Source: Nitrosomonas ureae (GTDB lineage Bacteria > Pseudomonadota > Gammaproteobacteria > Burkholderiales > Nitrosomonadaceae). From it: a stretch of 64,000 nt of DNA. Below are positions 8,741 to 19,274 of the stretch, in pieces. The notes under the pieces are model-generated. The model did no database searches and was not told the DNA's origin. It worked only from the letters and a program-made list of their open reading frames with translations. Made by a program: the position numbers and the translations under genes. The stretch covers positions 1-64,000 of the forward strand of contig NZ_FNUX01000003.1 in assembly GCF_900108305.1 (NCBI RefSeq), written 5' to 3'. Positions within the stretch are counted from its first letter, which is position 1; each line of letters begins with the position of its first letter.

Positions 8741-9286
8741 TCAATCCTTTACTGCATAAACGGCGGGTAAATTCCGCCACGCGCCGTGTATATCCATACC
8801 AAATCCGAAAACGTAGCGATCCGGAACGATCAGCCCGACAAAATCGGCCTGGAGGGGTTTCGGCCTACCTGTCTCTTTCTCGGCAAACACCGCGCTATAA
8901 AATGCTTTCGCGCCATTCTTCAGCACCTTGTCACGAATGGCAGCAAGCGTAAGGCCTTCATCCAGAATATCATCCAGCACCAGCACAACCCGATCTTTGA
9001 CACTTTTTCCAGGCTCCACCCGCCATTGAATTTCTCCGCCGCAGAGTTGCTCGTTATAACGCGACAAATGCAAATAATCAAAATCCAGCGGAAAATGAAG
9101 TTGCGGTAACAAATGTCCGGTAAATACCACCGCACCACGCATCACGCATAAAACCAGCGGCTGTTGCTGCGATAACCGCTGCGTGATATCCAATGCCATA
9201 CGATGCACTGTTTGCGTAACTGTCCGCTCGGAATAAATAAGTTCCGCCGTTTGCAGGATTTGTTGCGCTTGTTGGATACTCAACAT
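8741..9286 (-). CDS. hpt: Hypoxanthine-guanine phosphoribosyltransferase
   Basis: Hpt converts hypoxanthine and guanine with PRPP to IMP and GMP in purine salvage. The protein has 181 residues, close to the family norm. The PRPP motif VLVLDDILDEGLTLAAI is intact, as are the flexible loop region around HLSRYNEQL and the C-terminal VPDRYVFGFGMDIHG purine site. It is the first gene of a minus-strand unit with the methylthio-nucleoside phosphorylase and def. Codons 1-42 and the promoter region lie inside copy 1 of a 460-bp tandem duplication, but this gene itself is complete. Confidence 0.92.
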   Translation of the reverse strand: MLSIQQAQQILQTAELIYSERTVTQTVHRMALDITQRLSQQQPLVLCVMRGAVVFTGHLLPQLHFPLDFDYLHLSRYNEQLCGGEIQWRVEPGKSVKDRVVLVLDDILDEGLTLAAIRDKVLKNGAKAFYSAVFAEKETGRPKPLQADFVGLIVPDRYVFGFGMDIHGAWRNLPAVYAVKD

Positions 9287-9621
9287 AATATATACTTAAT
9301 TAAATTAGATTTATTTCATTTAGTTATAATAATAGTTTGTTGGAACAGGTACTATTCCATATCACCCTGTAATCTTATGAAGAAAAATGAAAATGTATCT
9401 TATCGGAAACTTGCTAAAAATAGTCGCAATCGTTTTATTATTGACGAATCCCGTTTTTTCCCAAACCCCGCTCTCTTTTGATTACCCGGTCTACAAAGAT
9501 GGAAAGTTGACCATTCCCCGTATAGATACAGAAACACAAACGGGCCGCTTTCAGAAAGCGGAGTTTCAGTTTGACAGCTCGACGAATACTTGGAAGCTAC
9601 TTACTTTCATCGAGACTCCAA
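9162..9621. repeat. 460-bp tandem direct repeat, copy 1
   Basis: This block is repeated at once as 9622-10081, with no difference seen when the two are read side by side. The junctions share only a single T. Copy 1 holds the first 42 codons of the intact hpt (minus strand), the whole divergent intergenic region with a TATAAT hexamer at 9325-9330, and the first 78 codons of a truncated secreted-protein gene. Perfect identity implies a very recent event or an assembly error. Confidence 0.95.
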
Positions 9622-9635
9622 TGTTGCTGCGATAA
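9387..9635 (+). pseudogene. Truncated duplicate of the secreted-protein gene
   Basis: The first 78 residues are identical to the full-length gene at 9847-10416, including the signal peptide. At the repeat junction the frame runs into the duplicated hpt segment and stops after MLLR. The product would be an exported fragment of 82 residues. Its upstream region is identical to that of the complete gene, so it may still be transcribed. It was created by the 460-bp tandem duplication. Confidence 0.85.
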
Positions 9636-9746
9636 CCGCTGCGTGATATCCAATGCCATACGATGCACTGTTTGCGTAACTGTCCGCTCGGAATAAATAA
9701 GTTCCGCCGTTTGCAGGATTTGTTGCGCTTGTTGGATACTCAACAT
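9597..9746 (-). pseudogene. Orphan 5' fragment of hpt
   Basis: Copy 2 of the tandem repeat carries the hpt start region again, here without the rest of the gene. The frame encodes the first 41 residues of Hpt, then crosses the repeat junction into antisense of the truncated secreted-protein gene and ends after HWSLDESK. It lacks the PRPP motif and cannot be active. It keeps a duplicate of the hpt upstream region and could drive antisense transcription through the truncated gene. Confidence 0.8.
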
Positions 9747-10081
9747 AATATATACTTAATTAAATTAGATTTATTTCATTTAGTTATAATAATAGTTTGT
9801 TGGAACAGGTACTATTCCATATCACCCTGTAATCTTATGAAGAAAAATGAAAATGTATCTTATCGGAAACTTGCTAAAAATAGTCGCAATCGTTTTATTA
9901 TTGACGAATCCCGTTTTTTCCCAAACCCCGCTCTCTTTTGATTACCCGGTCTACAAAGATGGAAAGTTGACCATTCCCCGTATAGATACAGAAACACAAA
10001 CGGGCCGCTTTCAGAAAGCGGAGTTTCAGTTTGACAGCTCGACGAATACTTGGAAGCTACTTACTTTCATCGAGACTCCAA
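9622..10081. repeat. 460-bp tandem direct repeat, copy 2
   Basis: This is the second, apparently perfect copy of 9162-9621. It supplies the complete upstream region and first 78 codons of the intact secreted-protein gene and, on the other strand, the orphan hpt fragment. After 10081 the sequence continues uniquely into the rest of the secreted-protein gene. Confidence 0.95.
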
Positions 10082-10416
10082 TTACTCCGGGACCAGTCAC
10101 CTATGAGGAAAAAGTCGAAGTTATCGTGACCGATTCCTCACCGGTTCAGGTTTTTCTCAAAATCAGCGGAGAATTCTCTAATGGTTGCGCACATTTTCAA
10201 CAAATCAATCAAATATTGAAGGGCAATATATTTGAAATCACGCTGCATATTGGTCCTAATCCATTTCCATCAGGTATAGCCTGTACAATGGCATTGGTAC
10301 CCTATGAAAAAATCATTCCGCTGGAAGTGTATGGTCTACCCGCAGGAATCTATGAGTACAACGTCAATGGAGAGCACACCGGTTCGTTCACGCTGGCTCA
10401 GGACAATACCTTATGA
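9847..10416 (+). CDS. Secreted protein of unknown function
   Basis: The protein has 189 residues, and I do not recognise the family. Residues 1-25 form a signal peptide (LLKIVAIVLLLTNPVFS, cleavage before QTPLSF). The mature part is rich in beta-strand-like alternation with many aromatic residues. Two cysteines (SNGCAHF and GIACTMA) could form a disulphide. The C-terminus (GLPAGIYEYNVNGEHTGSFTL) resembles the closing strands of small Ig-like or protease-inhibitor-like sandwiches. The gene starts in repeat copy 2 and is the intact version of the truncated copy at 9387. It is divergent from hpt and ends 25 bases before the convergent ligA stop. Confidence 0.75.
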   Translation: MKMYLIGNLLKIVAIVLLLTNPVFSQTPLSFDYPVYKDGKLTIPRIDTETQTGRFQKAEFQFDSSTNTWKLLTFIETPITPGPVTYEEKVEVIVTDSSPVQVFLKISGEFSNGCAHFQQINQILKGNIFEITLHIGPNPFPSGIACTMALVPYEKIIPLEVYGLPAGIYEYNVNGEHTGSFTLAQDNTL

Positions 10417-10441
10417 GCGGGCGCCCCATTCGAAACAAGGA

Positions 10442-12544
<2,103 letters not shown>

Positions 12545-12589
12545 TCAAAAACTAATCCTGCGACTTCATCTTGCCCCAAAAAGTACATC

Positions 12590-13414
12590 ATGAGCAACAA
12601 TAACAATACATTAAAAATCCGCATTCAAATTCAACAAGAATCTCCACAAGCCATCGAAGAAATCTACCCCGAACCTGAAATCGTTTATGAAGAATCTCTG
12701 GATTGGAGAAAAATTTCCATTGCCGCATTCGCGCTGCTAACTATTTTAGTTTTGCTCGGCTATTTAATTTTCAGTAGCGGAAGCTCTGAGAAGCCCATGA
12801 ATGATTCGGTTATTTCCGCGCCTGAGAACACATTTTCTCCAGCAAAGATTGAGATTGAGCCCGATACGCTTGATGCCTCAGCGGGATCTGAGTTAAATAC
12901 TCCGGTCAACACGCATCCTGCTGAATCAGTCCCGGCGCCCGGCAACAACGTAATCACACCCCAAACCATAATCCTGCCCGCCAGAAAGCCAGAAACAAGC
13001 TCTATTACTGATTCATCCAATACATCAGACAAAAATGCACCCCATACCGCATCTCAATCCAAACCACATAAAACATCGGACCAACCCGAAGTTATTAGAG
13101 CCTTGTTAACTCATGCCATTAAAGCGCTCGAACCTGTTGATTCGATTGATACTGTACAATTAAAACCAAGTGAAACCAAGCTCATTCATTTCTACCTGCA
13201 ATTACAAAACCTGCAAGGGAAAAATATCCGGGTTAACTGGTATTTCAATAACAAACTGGATTCACAATTGCGTTTGCAAGTGCATAATGACAATTGGCGC
13301 ACTCACGCCAGCAAGCAACTTGATCACCAGCGAATAGGCTCCTGGCATGTGGAATTAACCGATGAATCGGGAAATCAACTGGCGGCCCGGGATTTTACCG
13401 TCACGCAAAACTAA
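12590..13414 (+). CDS. Membrane-anchored DUF2914 protein
   Basis: The protein has 274 residues. An acidic cytoplasmic N-terminus of about 45 residues precedes one membrane segment (ISIAAFALLTILVLLGYLIF). A low-complexity Pro/Ser/Thr/Asn-rich linker of about 100 residues follows, and a C-terminal globular domain matches the DUF2914 pattern (YLQLQNLQGKNIRVNWYF, then SWHVELTDESGNQLAARDF). The architecture places the C-terminal domain in the periplasm on a flexible tether. Function is unknown. It is divergent from ligA and is followed 39 bases later by a Nudix hydrolase gene, possibly as one unit. Confidence 0.75.
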   Translation: MSNNNNTLKIRIQIQQESPQAIEEIYPEPEIVYEESLDWRKISIAAFALLTILVLLGYLIFSSGSSEKPMNDSVISAPENTFSPAKIEIEPDTLDASAGSELNTPVNTHPAESVPAPGNNVITPQTIILPARKPETSSITDSSNTSDKNAPHTASQSKPHKTSDQPEVIRALLTHAIKALEPVDSIDTVQLKPSETKLIHFYLQLQNLQGKNIRVNWYFNNKLDSQLRLQVHNDNWRTHASKQLDHQRIGSWHVELTDESGNQLAARDFTVTQN

Positions 13415-13453
13415 GTTTTTTGATATTACTGAATAAGCAAGCTAGGATGCATC

Positions 13454-13999
13454 ATGAAATATTGCAGCAACTGTAGTGCCACTGTCGTATTGATGATACC
13501 TGAAGGTGATTCTTTACCCCGCTATGTATGCAGTACCTGCAATATCATTCATTATCAGAATCCTAAAATGGTTGTGGGATGTATTCCTGAATGGGAAGAT
13601 AAAATCTTATTGTGCAAGCGTGCCATAGAACCTCGCAAAGGCTGGTGGACTTTGCCCGCCGGTTTTATGGAAAACAATGAAACGCTGGCACAAGCCGCGG
13701 CTAGGGAAACCCTGGAAGAAGCTAATGCACGCGTGGAAATAGGCGATCTATACGCAGTATATAGCCTGCCTCATATCAGCCAGGTTTATTTTATTTTCAG
13801 GGCAAAATTGCTAGACCTCGATTTCAAGCCCGGAATCGAAAGCCTGGAAGTCAAGCTGGTATCCGAGCAAGAAATGCCGTGGGAAGAAATGGCGTTTCGG
13901 GTCATTCACGACCCGCTCAAGCACTATTTCAAGGAACGCAATCAGGGAAAATTCGGTCTACATGTCGATGTGATTAACAAAGTTCAAAATACCCCATAA
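13454..13999 (+). CDS. Nudix hydrolase with N-terminal zinc ribbon
   Basis: The protein has 181 residues. The first 35 carry a four-cysteine zinc ribbon (CSNC and CSTC). The Nudix box follows in the middle: the glycine of AGFMENNE, then REtLEEANA, which keeps the RExxEE metal-binding core. Such enzymes hydrolyse nucleoside diphosphates linked to another group (ADP-ribose, NADH-type or FAD-like compounds). The zinc ribbon recalls NudC, but the protein is shorter and lacks the extended NudC C-terminus, so the substrate is open. A ribosome site AGGA lies 8 bases before the ATG. Confidence 0.85.
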   Translation: MKYCSNCSATVVLMIPEGDSLPRYVCSTCNIIHYQNPKMVVGCIPEWEDKILLCKRAIEPRKGWWTLPAGFMENNETLAQAAARETLEEANARVEIGDLYAVYSLPHISQVYFIFRAKLLDLDFKPGIESLEVKLVSEQEMPWEEMAFRVIHDPLKHYFKERNQGKFGLHVDVINKVQNTP

Positions 14000-14160
14000 A
14001 CTAGCCAATGGTCAGTATTCCGGAAGATACGTACAAACAGCATCTATACGCATTGTGTTGATTTTCTGACATTGATTCGGCAAGCGGATCATAACCATCT
14101 GACAACCCCACGATATGTCATAATTTGATCAATGATCATATATGGATAAGTAATTCTACT

Positions 14161-14940
14161 ATGGAAAATTACGAAACACTGCTGGCAACAATTGCCTTAG
14201 TGATGGGTGCTTCCTGGGCCAGTGGCATTAATCTGTATGCGGTTTTACTGGTGCTGGGACTAGGCGGCTCGACAGGCCATATTAATTTGCCTGCCGAATT
14301 ATCGGTATTGCAAGAACCGTTGGTGATAGGTGCTGCCGGTATTATGTATTTCATTGAATTTTTTATGGATAAGATTCCGGGAATGGATTCCGCATGGGAT
14401 TCCATTCATACTTTTGTTCGAATTCCTGCAGGTGCCATGCTAGCAGCTGGCGCAGTCGGAGACGTGACGCCCGCGCTCGAAATTGCAGCGGGTATTTTAG
14501 GAGCCGGTGTGGCTGCAACCAGTCATGCCACCAAAACTGGCACACGGTTATTGATAAACACGTCTCCTGAACCGGTTACGAATTGGTCAGCTTCCATCGC
14601 GGAGGATTTTTTGGTGTTCACTGGGATGTGGGCAGCGCTGAAACATCCGGAAATTTTCCTGATATTATTTGTTGTCTTTGTAGGTATTGTCGTCTGGTCA
14701 TTACCAAAACTATGGCGTTTAATCAGAGTGTTGATTTCTGAAATCACAAAATTTTCCGGCTTTACAAACGAGCAGGCTGTGGCAAGCAATGATCCGGACT
14801 CTATTGCGCCATCAATGGAATCCCAGTCACATAAACAGATAATGGCATTAGAACGACTGCAACAATTGCACGATAGCGGTGCGCTCACAGAACAGGAATT
14901 TGAGCAGCAAAAAAGCACTATCGTGAGAAAAAACAATTAG
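14161..14940 (+). CDS. DUF4126 membrane protein with SHOCT-like tail
   Basis: The protein has 259 residues with four or five predicted membrane segments in the DUF4126 region (ALVMGASWASGINLYAVLLV; DKIPGMDSAWDSIHTFVR; TRLLINTSPEPVTNWSASI). The C-terminal 35 residues (ALERLQQLHDSGALTEQEFE) match the SHOCT short-oligomerisation motif often found at the ends of membrane proteins. Function is unknown. The start at 14161 is preferred over 14125 because the family begins close to the first membrane helix; neither has a strong ribosome site. Confidence 0.75.
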   Translation: MENYETLLATIALVMGASWASGINLYAVLLVLGLGGSTGHINLPAELSVLQEPLVIGAAGIMYFIEFFMDKIPGMDSAWDSIHTFVRIPAGAMLAAGAVGDVTPALEIAAGILGAGVAATSHATKTGTRLLINTSPEPVTNWSASIAEDFLVFTGMWAALKHPEIFLILFVVFVGIVVWSLPKLWRLIRVLISEITKFSGFTNEQAVASNDPDSIAPSMESQSHKQIMALERLQQLHDSGALTEQEFEQQKSTIVRKNN

Positions 14941-15043
14941 AAAGATAATTGCGTGATTAAATTTCCCAATCATTGCGATGCAATACTCCTGACAATATAC
15001 GCGCGCAAACAAAAGATTCCGAACGTAACCTGCCGGTAGCTGA

Positions 15044-16180
15044 ATGCGACGCCAATGGGATATCTTTTGCGCAGTTATCGATAATTTCGGTGATATTGGC
15101 GTATGCTGGCGTCTTGCCAAACAACTGGCTCATGAACATGACCAGTCAGTACGGCTGTGGGTTGATAATTTAGTCAGCTTTGCCAATATATTACCGGATG
15201 TAAACTCTCAAGCCCGGTACCAAATCATTCAATGCGTTGAGATCTGTTATTGGCAACAGTTATTTGTGGAAACTGAACCGGCAGACGTGGTCATTGAAGC
15301 ATTCGCTTGTGAATTGCCTGAAAAGTATGTGATGGCAATGTTACAGAAAGAAAGGAACCCTGTCTGGATTAATCTGGAATATCTGAGTGCCGAACCTTGG
15401 GTAACTGAGTACCACGGCTTACCTTCACCACACCCTCGTTTTTCTTTAACCAAGACATTCTTTTTTCCAGGCTTTGTGCCTGGCAGTGGCGGATTGTTGC
15501 GAGAGAAGGATTTTCTGGCAAGGCATGATGCCTTTAACCAAGCAACTGAGCGGGAATTCTTCCAACGCAAAGGGTTACCTGAAAGAAAAGCCGGGGAGAT
15601 ACGTATTTCACTATTTTGTTATCAGAGCGCACCCATCGAAAACTTCATTCAAGTATTATCAGAATCAACAGTGCCCGTTTTATTGATCGTACCGCAAGGA
15701 ATTGCTGCTGATCGCATTGCAGCATTATTTAATCATGCGCCATGCCAGGCTAAGGCATTAATAAACTATAAGCGACTCACTATTGAGATTATTCCGTTTA
15801 TGGAACAAACGGAATATGACCTATTGTTGTGGAGTTGTGATTTTAATTTTGTGCGCGGTGAAGATTCTTTTGTGCGTGCACAGTGGGCGATTAAGCCCTT
15901 TATATGGAATATTTATCCTCAACATGAGGGGGCGCATTGGGATAAATTGGATGCATTTCTTACGCTATACACAACAGGGTTACCCGTCAAAGCAGCATCT
16001 GCCGTGCAAGCAATGTGGCACGGCTGGAATGAAAAACATGAACTGAATAATCTTATTTGGGAAAGCTTTGCAGCTTGTTACGAGCCTTTGATTCAGCATA
16101 ATAAAAACTGGACTAATCAATTGCTGAAGCGGGAAGATTTGGCATCCAATCTGGTGCAGTTTGCTGGAAATCAGCTATAA
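15044..16180 (+). CDS. earP: EF-P arginine rhamnosyltransferase EarP
   Basis: EarP transfers rhamnose from dTDP-rhamnose to arginine 32 of EF-P, activating EF-P to rescue ribosomes stalled at polyproline. The protein has 378 residues with two Rossmann-like halves of a GT-B fold. The N-terminal catalytic aspartates D13 and D17 are visible in DNFGDIG, and the nucleotide-sugar binding segment RGEDSFVRAQWA is intact near the C-terminus. efp lies 78 bases downstream with the expected arginine. This pairing is typical of beta- and some gammaproteobacteria and is mutually exclusive with the EpmA lysylation route. Confidence 0.95.
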   Translation: MRRQWDIFCAVIDNFGDIGVCWRLAKQLAHEHDQSVRLWVDNLVSFANILPDVNSQARYQIIQCVEICYWQQLFVETEPADVVIEAFACELPEKYVMAMLQKERNPVWINLEYLSAEPWVTEYHGLPSPHPRFSLTKTFFFPGFVPGSGGLLREKDFLARHDAFNQATEREFFQRKGLPERKAGEIRISLFCYQSAPIENFIQVLSESTVPVLLIVPQGIAADRIAALFNHAPCQAKALINYKRLTIEIIPFMEQTEYDLLLWSCDFNFVRGEDSFVRAQWAIKPFIWNIYPQHEGAHWDKLDAFLTLYTTGLPVKAASAVQAMWHGWNEKHELNNLIWESFAACYEPLIQHNKNWTNQLLKREDLASNLVQFAGNQL

Positions 16181-16258
16181 TTCCCGGCTATCAAGCTCAA
16201 AGTTTACTGTTGATAACCACATTAATCTAGCTTCTAACCTAAAATTTGGAATTGAACT

Positions 16259-16822
16259 ATGAAAACCGCAATGGAATTACGCTCAGGTAACGTGATAATG
16301 ATTGGTAATGACCCTATGGTTGTGCAACGGGCAGAGTTTACCAAGTCTGGCCGTAACGCATCTGTGGTAAAAATGAAATTGAAGAACCTGTTTTCCAGTA
16401 CCACAACTGAAACCGTCTACAAAGCGGATGAAAAATTCGATTTAGTTGTTCTGGATAGAAAAGACTGTACATACAGCTATTACGCCGATCCACTCTATGT
16501 TTTTATGGATGCGGATTATAATCAGATTGAAGTTGAGGCTGACAACATGTCAGACGTTCTGAATTACTTGACGGATGGTATGGAAGATGTATGTCAGGTA
16601 ACTTTCTACGATGACAAGGCGATTTCTGTTGAGCTACCCAATACGATTGTACGCGAAGTTGAATATACCGAACCAGCAGTGCGGGGTGATACAACGGGCA
16701 AGATCATGAAACCGGCTCGCCTTGCAGGAACAAATTTTGAAATTCAAGTGGCGGCTTTTGTAGAGATTGGCGATAAAATCGAGATTGATCCGCACAACAA
16801 TGAATTCCGAAAGCGTGTTTGA
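16259..16822 (+). CDS. efp: Translation elongation factor P (arginine type)
   Basis: EF-P binds between the P and E sites of the ribosome and helps form peptide bonds at consecutive prolines. The 187-residue protein has the KOW-like domain and two OB domains. The tip residue of the loop in TKSGRNA is R32, the rhamnosylation site recognised by EarP, rather than the lysine of the EpmA type. The C-terminal signature [14 protein letters not shown] is typical. The gene follows earP and ends just before a hairpin shared with the convergent SUF operon. Confidence 0.97.
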   Translation: MKTAMELRSGNVIMIGNDPMVVQRAEFTKSGRNASVVKMKLKNLFSSTTTETVYKADEKFDLVVLDRKDCTYSYYADPLYVFMDADYNQIEVEADNMSDVLNYLTDGMEDVCQVTFYDDKAISVELPNTIVREVEYTEPAVRGDTTGKIMKPARLAGTNFEIQVAAFVEIGDKIEIDPHNNEFRKRV

Positions 16823-16841
16823 TGACTGATCGGAATTCATT
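16799..16841. repeat. Inverted repeat across the efp stop codon
   Basis: AATGAATTCCGA at 16799-16810 and TCGGAATTCATT at 16830-16841 are perfect 12-base inverted arms separated by 19 bases that contain the efp stop codon. The repeat lies just before the smaller terminator hairpin. It could stabilise the efp mRNA 3' end. Confidence 0.6.
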
Positions 16842-16844
16842 GAT

Positions 16845-16867
16845 GAAAGGTGGCTATGCCGCCTTTC
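16845..16867. terminator. Bidirectional terminator between efp and the SUF operon
   Basis: GAAAGGTGGC, loop TAT, GCCGCCTTTC forms a 10-base-pair stem with one G-U pair. It lies between the convergent ends of efp (16822) and nfu (16881). The flanking T tract is short on the plus side. Confidence 0.6.
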
Positions 16868-16880
16868 TTATGTCGGGTAT

Positions 16881-17441
16881 TTAACTGGCAACAACTTGAA
16901 TATCCGGCTCTATGGTTCTAAGCATATTCTCAATTCCTCTCAGTGTGCCTGAAATAGAGCTGGGACAGGTACCGCATGCGCCTTGATAATGGATATGCAG
17001 AATGTTTCCCTCAAGTCCCAGGATATGCAAATCACCACCATCACTTTGCAGATAAGGACGTACCTCTTCATCTAATAAAACATTGATTTTCTCCAAACGC
17101 AATTGATCTTCCGGATTCAAGTTAGCCAGAGCCTGGCTGGCAGTAGCGACGGTTTCGGCAGATTGTGCAGAAGCAGCCGGCGCTGCACGGATAGGATCGG
17201 CAATATCTCGCGCCAAGTCTTGCCAATTAGCTTCACCATCCTGGGTGACAGTGACCCAATGATCAATATAAAAAACATTCGTGACATGATCAATATCGAA
17301 TAACGCAGATGCTAGCGGGTCGTCTCTGGCAGCTTCGGCATTATCGAATGAACGTGCAACGCCCCATGTCAATGGTTCTTTAAGAATGAATTTCAAAGCG
17401 TTCTTATTGGGTGTTCCTTCAATGTCAGAAATTTTTGGCAT
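16881..17441 (-). CDS. Nfu-type iron-sulfur carrier protein
   Basis: The protein has 186 residues in two domains. The N-terminal Nfu/Scaffold domain (NKNALKFIL... to FYIDHWVTVT) is followed by an Ala-rich linker, and the C-terminal NifU-like domain carries the cluster-binding CxxC in GACGTCPSS with the preceding LQSDGGDLHILG segment. Such proteins receive assembled clusters and pass them to client enzymes. It is the last gene of the minus-strand SUF operon, 85 bases after sufU, which supports a role in delivery of SUF-made clusters. Confidence 0.88.
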   Translation of the reverse strand: MPKISDIEGTPNKNALKFILKEPLTWGVARSFDNAEAARDDPLASALFDIDHVTNVFYIDHWVTVTQDGEANWQDLARDIADPIRAAPAASAQSAETVATASQALANLNPEDQLRLEKINVLLDEEVRPYLQSDGGDLHILGLEGNILHIHYQGACGTCPSSISGTLRGIENMLRTIEPDIQVVAS

Positions 17442-17526
17442 TTTTTCAGTATTAAAATATTGAAGTTGCTATTTATATGCAATATGGATGGCTAATAGTT
17501 GCTATACACATATCTTGGATTGGCAC

Positions 17527-18015
17527 TCAACCAGCAGAATGACTCGACATCGCTTGCGAGGAATCATTATTGGCCTCGGTCGAAGTGCTAGAAATAGAGT
17601 TGAGTGCGGCATACAGAGTGTGCCACGGCAGAATTGCGCATTTAACCCGCGTCGGTAAGTCACGAATGCCTGAAAATACCGTTAATCGTCCGAGATGATT
17701 CGGATGACCGGTATCCAGTTTTCCAGTAGCCAATTCGCGAAATTCGTGAATCAGTATTTCCGCATCCGAGCGGGATTTCCCTTTGACTGCAGTTGTCATC
17801 ATTGACGCAGAAGCCTTGCAGATTGCGCAGGATTCTCCTTGGAATGCAATATCGCAAATCTGCTCATTCTCAAGCTGCAATGTAATATCCAGGCGATCAC
17901 CACACAACGGATTGTGACCAACCGCATGATGATTGGCTTGATCCAGCTTGCCATAATTACGCGGCTTTCTGTTATGGTCGAGAATAACTTCCTGATACAA
18001 AGAATTGGTATGCAT
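17527..18015 (-). CDS. sufU: SUF sulfur-transfer/assembly protein SufU
   Basis: SufU accepts sulfur from the cysteine desulfurase SufS through a zinc-bound cysteine, in place of SufE. The 162-residue protein starts with YQEVILDHNRKPRNYG, the family signature. The zinc ligands C38, D40, C63 and C126 are present in NPLCGDR, GESCAIC and RVKCAILPW. An extra cysteine, C66, stands where many SufU proteins have serine. The C-terminal 25 residues are polar and probably disordered. The gene overlaps the sufS stop (TAATG), so it is translationally coupled to its partner. Confidence 0.92.
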   Translation of the reverse strand: MHTNSLYQEVILDHNRKPRNYGKLDQANHHAVGHNPLCGDRLDITLQLENEQICDIAFQGESCAICKASASMMTTAVKGKSRSDAEILIHEFRELATGKLDTGHPNHLGRLTVFSGIRDLPTRVKCAILPWHTLYAALNSISSTSTEANNDSSQAMSSHSAG

Positions 18016-19274
18016 TACAAGAAAACCTTCTGAACAGTTTTAATCCCGGCAATCAAAGCATCAACTTCTGCCTTGTTATTATAGAAAGCAAAAGAGGCTC
18101 TGGAAGTAGCCGGCACATTAAATCGCTGCATGACAGGTTGTGCACAGTGATGCCCGGTACGCACGGCAATGCCATCTTGATTTAAGATGGTTCCAATATC
18201 ATGCGGATGGATTCCATCAATGGTGAAAGAAATGACGGCGGTTTTTTCTTTCGCTGTACCAATAATCTTAACCCCAGGGATTTGAGCAAGACATCCCGTT
18301 GCGTAATCAAGCAATGTAGATTCATACGCAGCAATATTCTCGATACCAATAGCCGTCAGATAATCAATGGCAGCACCAAAGCCAATGGCAGCGGCAATCG
18401 GTGGAGTACCCGCTTCAAATTTATGAGGAATGGTGTTATAGATCGTTTCTTCAAAAGTTACCGATGCGATCATATCCCCACCACCTTTATAGGGCTGCAT
18501 CGATTCCAGGAGTGCAGCTTTACCATAGAGTATGCCTACTCCGGTCGGCCCATATAATTTATGCGCTGAGAATGCATAAAAATCGCAATTAAGTGCCTGC
18601 ACATCAATAGGTATATGGGGAGCAGCCTGCGCACCGTCGATTAGCACAGGAACTTCATATCGATGGGCGAAATCGATCATTCTTTTAATCGGATTAATCG
18701 TGCCGAGTGCATTAGAAACATGAATCAAGCTGACGAATTTAGTGTGTTCATTAAACAGCCTTTCATATTCGTCGACATCTAATTCGCCTTTGTCATTAAT
18801 TGGAACGACACGGATTTTTGCACCTTTTTCATTAGCCAGCATTTGCCACGGAACAATGTTGGAATGATGCTCCAATGTTGTAAGAATAATTTCATCGTTT
18901 TCCTGGATAAATTTGCGTCCATATCCTTGCATGACCAAGTTAATGGAATCTGTTGTGCCGCTGGTAAAGATAACTTCTCTGTCTTCGCGTGCATTGATGA
19001 ATTGCTGTAATTTGCATCGTGCATCGTGATATTCCTGCGTGGCAACTTCAGATAGATAATGTACGGCACGATTAATATTTGCGTGTTGTTTAGTTTGATA
19101 GCGTACTAAACGATCGATGACTAATTGTGGCATTTGACTAGATGCAGCATTATCAAGATAGGCGAGCGGTTTCCCGTCAATTGTCAGCTCGAGGATAGGA
19201 AAATCGGCGCGGATCTTTCTCCAATCAACGTCAGAAGTAATTTCTGATTTCAGAGAAGCATGGACTGAATTCAT
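18015..19274 (-). CDS. sufS: Cysteine desulfurase SufS
   Basis: SufS is a PLP enzyme that takes sulfur from L-cysteine as a persulfide and feeds the SUF machinery. The 419-residue protein is a type II desulfurase. The PLP-lysine lies in SAHKLYGPTG near residue 240, the stacking histidine in TLEHHSN, and the active cysteine in RTGHHCAQP near residue 378. The N-terminus includes YLDNAASSQMP. It overlaps sufD by 4 bases and sufU by 1. Confidence 0.95.
   Translation of the reverse strand: MNSVHASLKSEITSDVDWRKIRADFPILELTIDGKPLAYLDNAASSQMPQLVIDRLVRYQTKQHANINRAVHYLSEVATQEYHDARCKLQQFINAREDREVIFTSGTTDSINLVMQGYGRKFIQENDEIILTTLEHHSNIVPWQMLANEKGAKIRVVPINDKGELDVDEYERLFNEHTKFVSLIHVSNALGTINPIKRMIDFAHRYEVPVLIDGAQAAPHIPIDVQALNCDFYAFSAHKLYGPTGVGILYGKAALLESMQPYKGGGDMIASVTFEETIYNTIPHKFEAGTPPIAAAIGFGAAIDYLTAIGIENIAAYESTLLDYATGCLAQIPGVKIIGTAKEKTAVISFTIDGIHPHDIGTILNQDGIAVRTGHHCAQPVMQRFNVPATSRASFAFYNNKAEVDALIAGIKTVQKVFL

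Noticed and set aside
9203..9941. Two identical 92-residue plus-strand ORFs at 9203 and 9663
   Set aside because: They are the same out-of-frame reading of the duplicated hpt start and intergenic region; identity comes from the tandem repeat.
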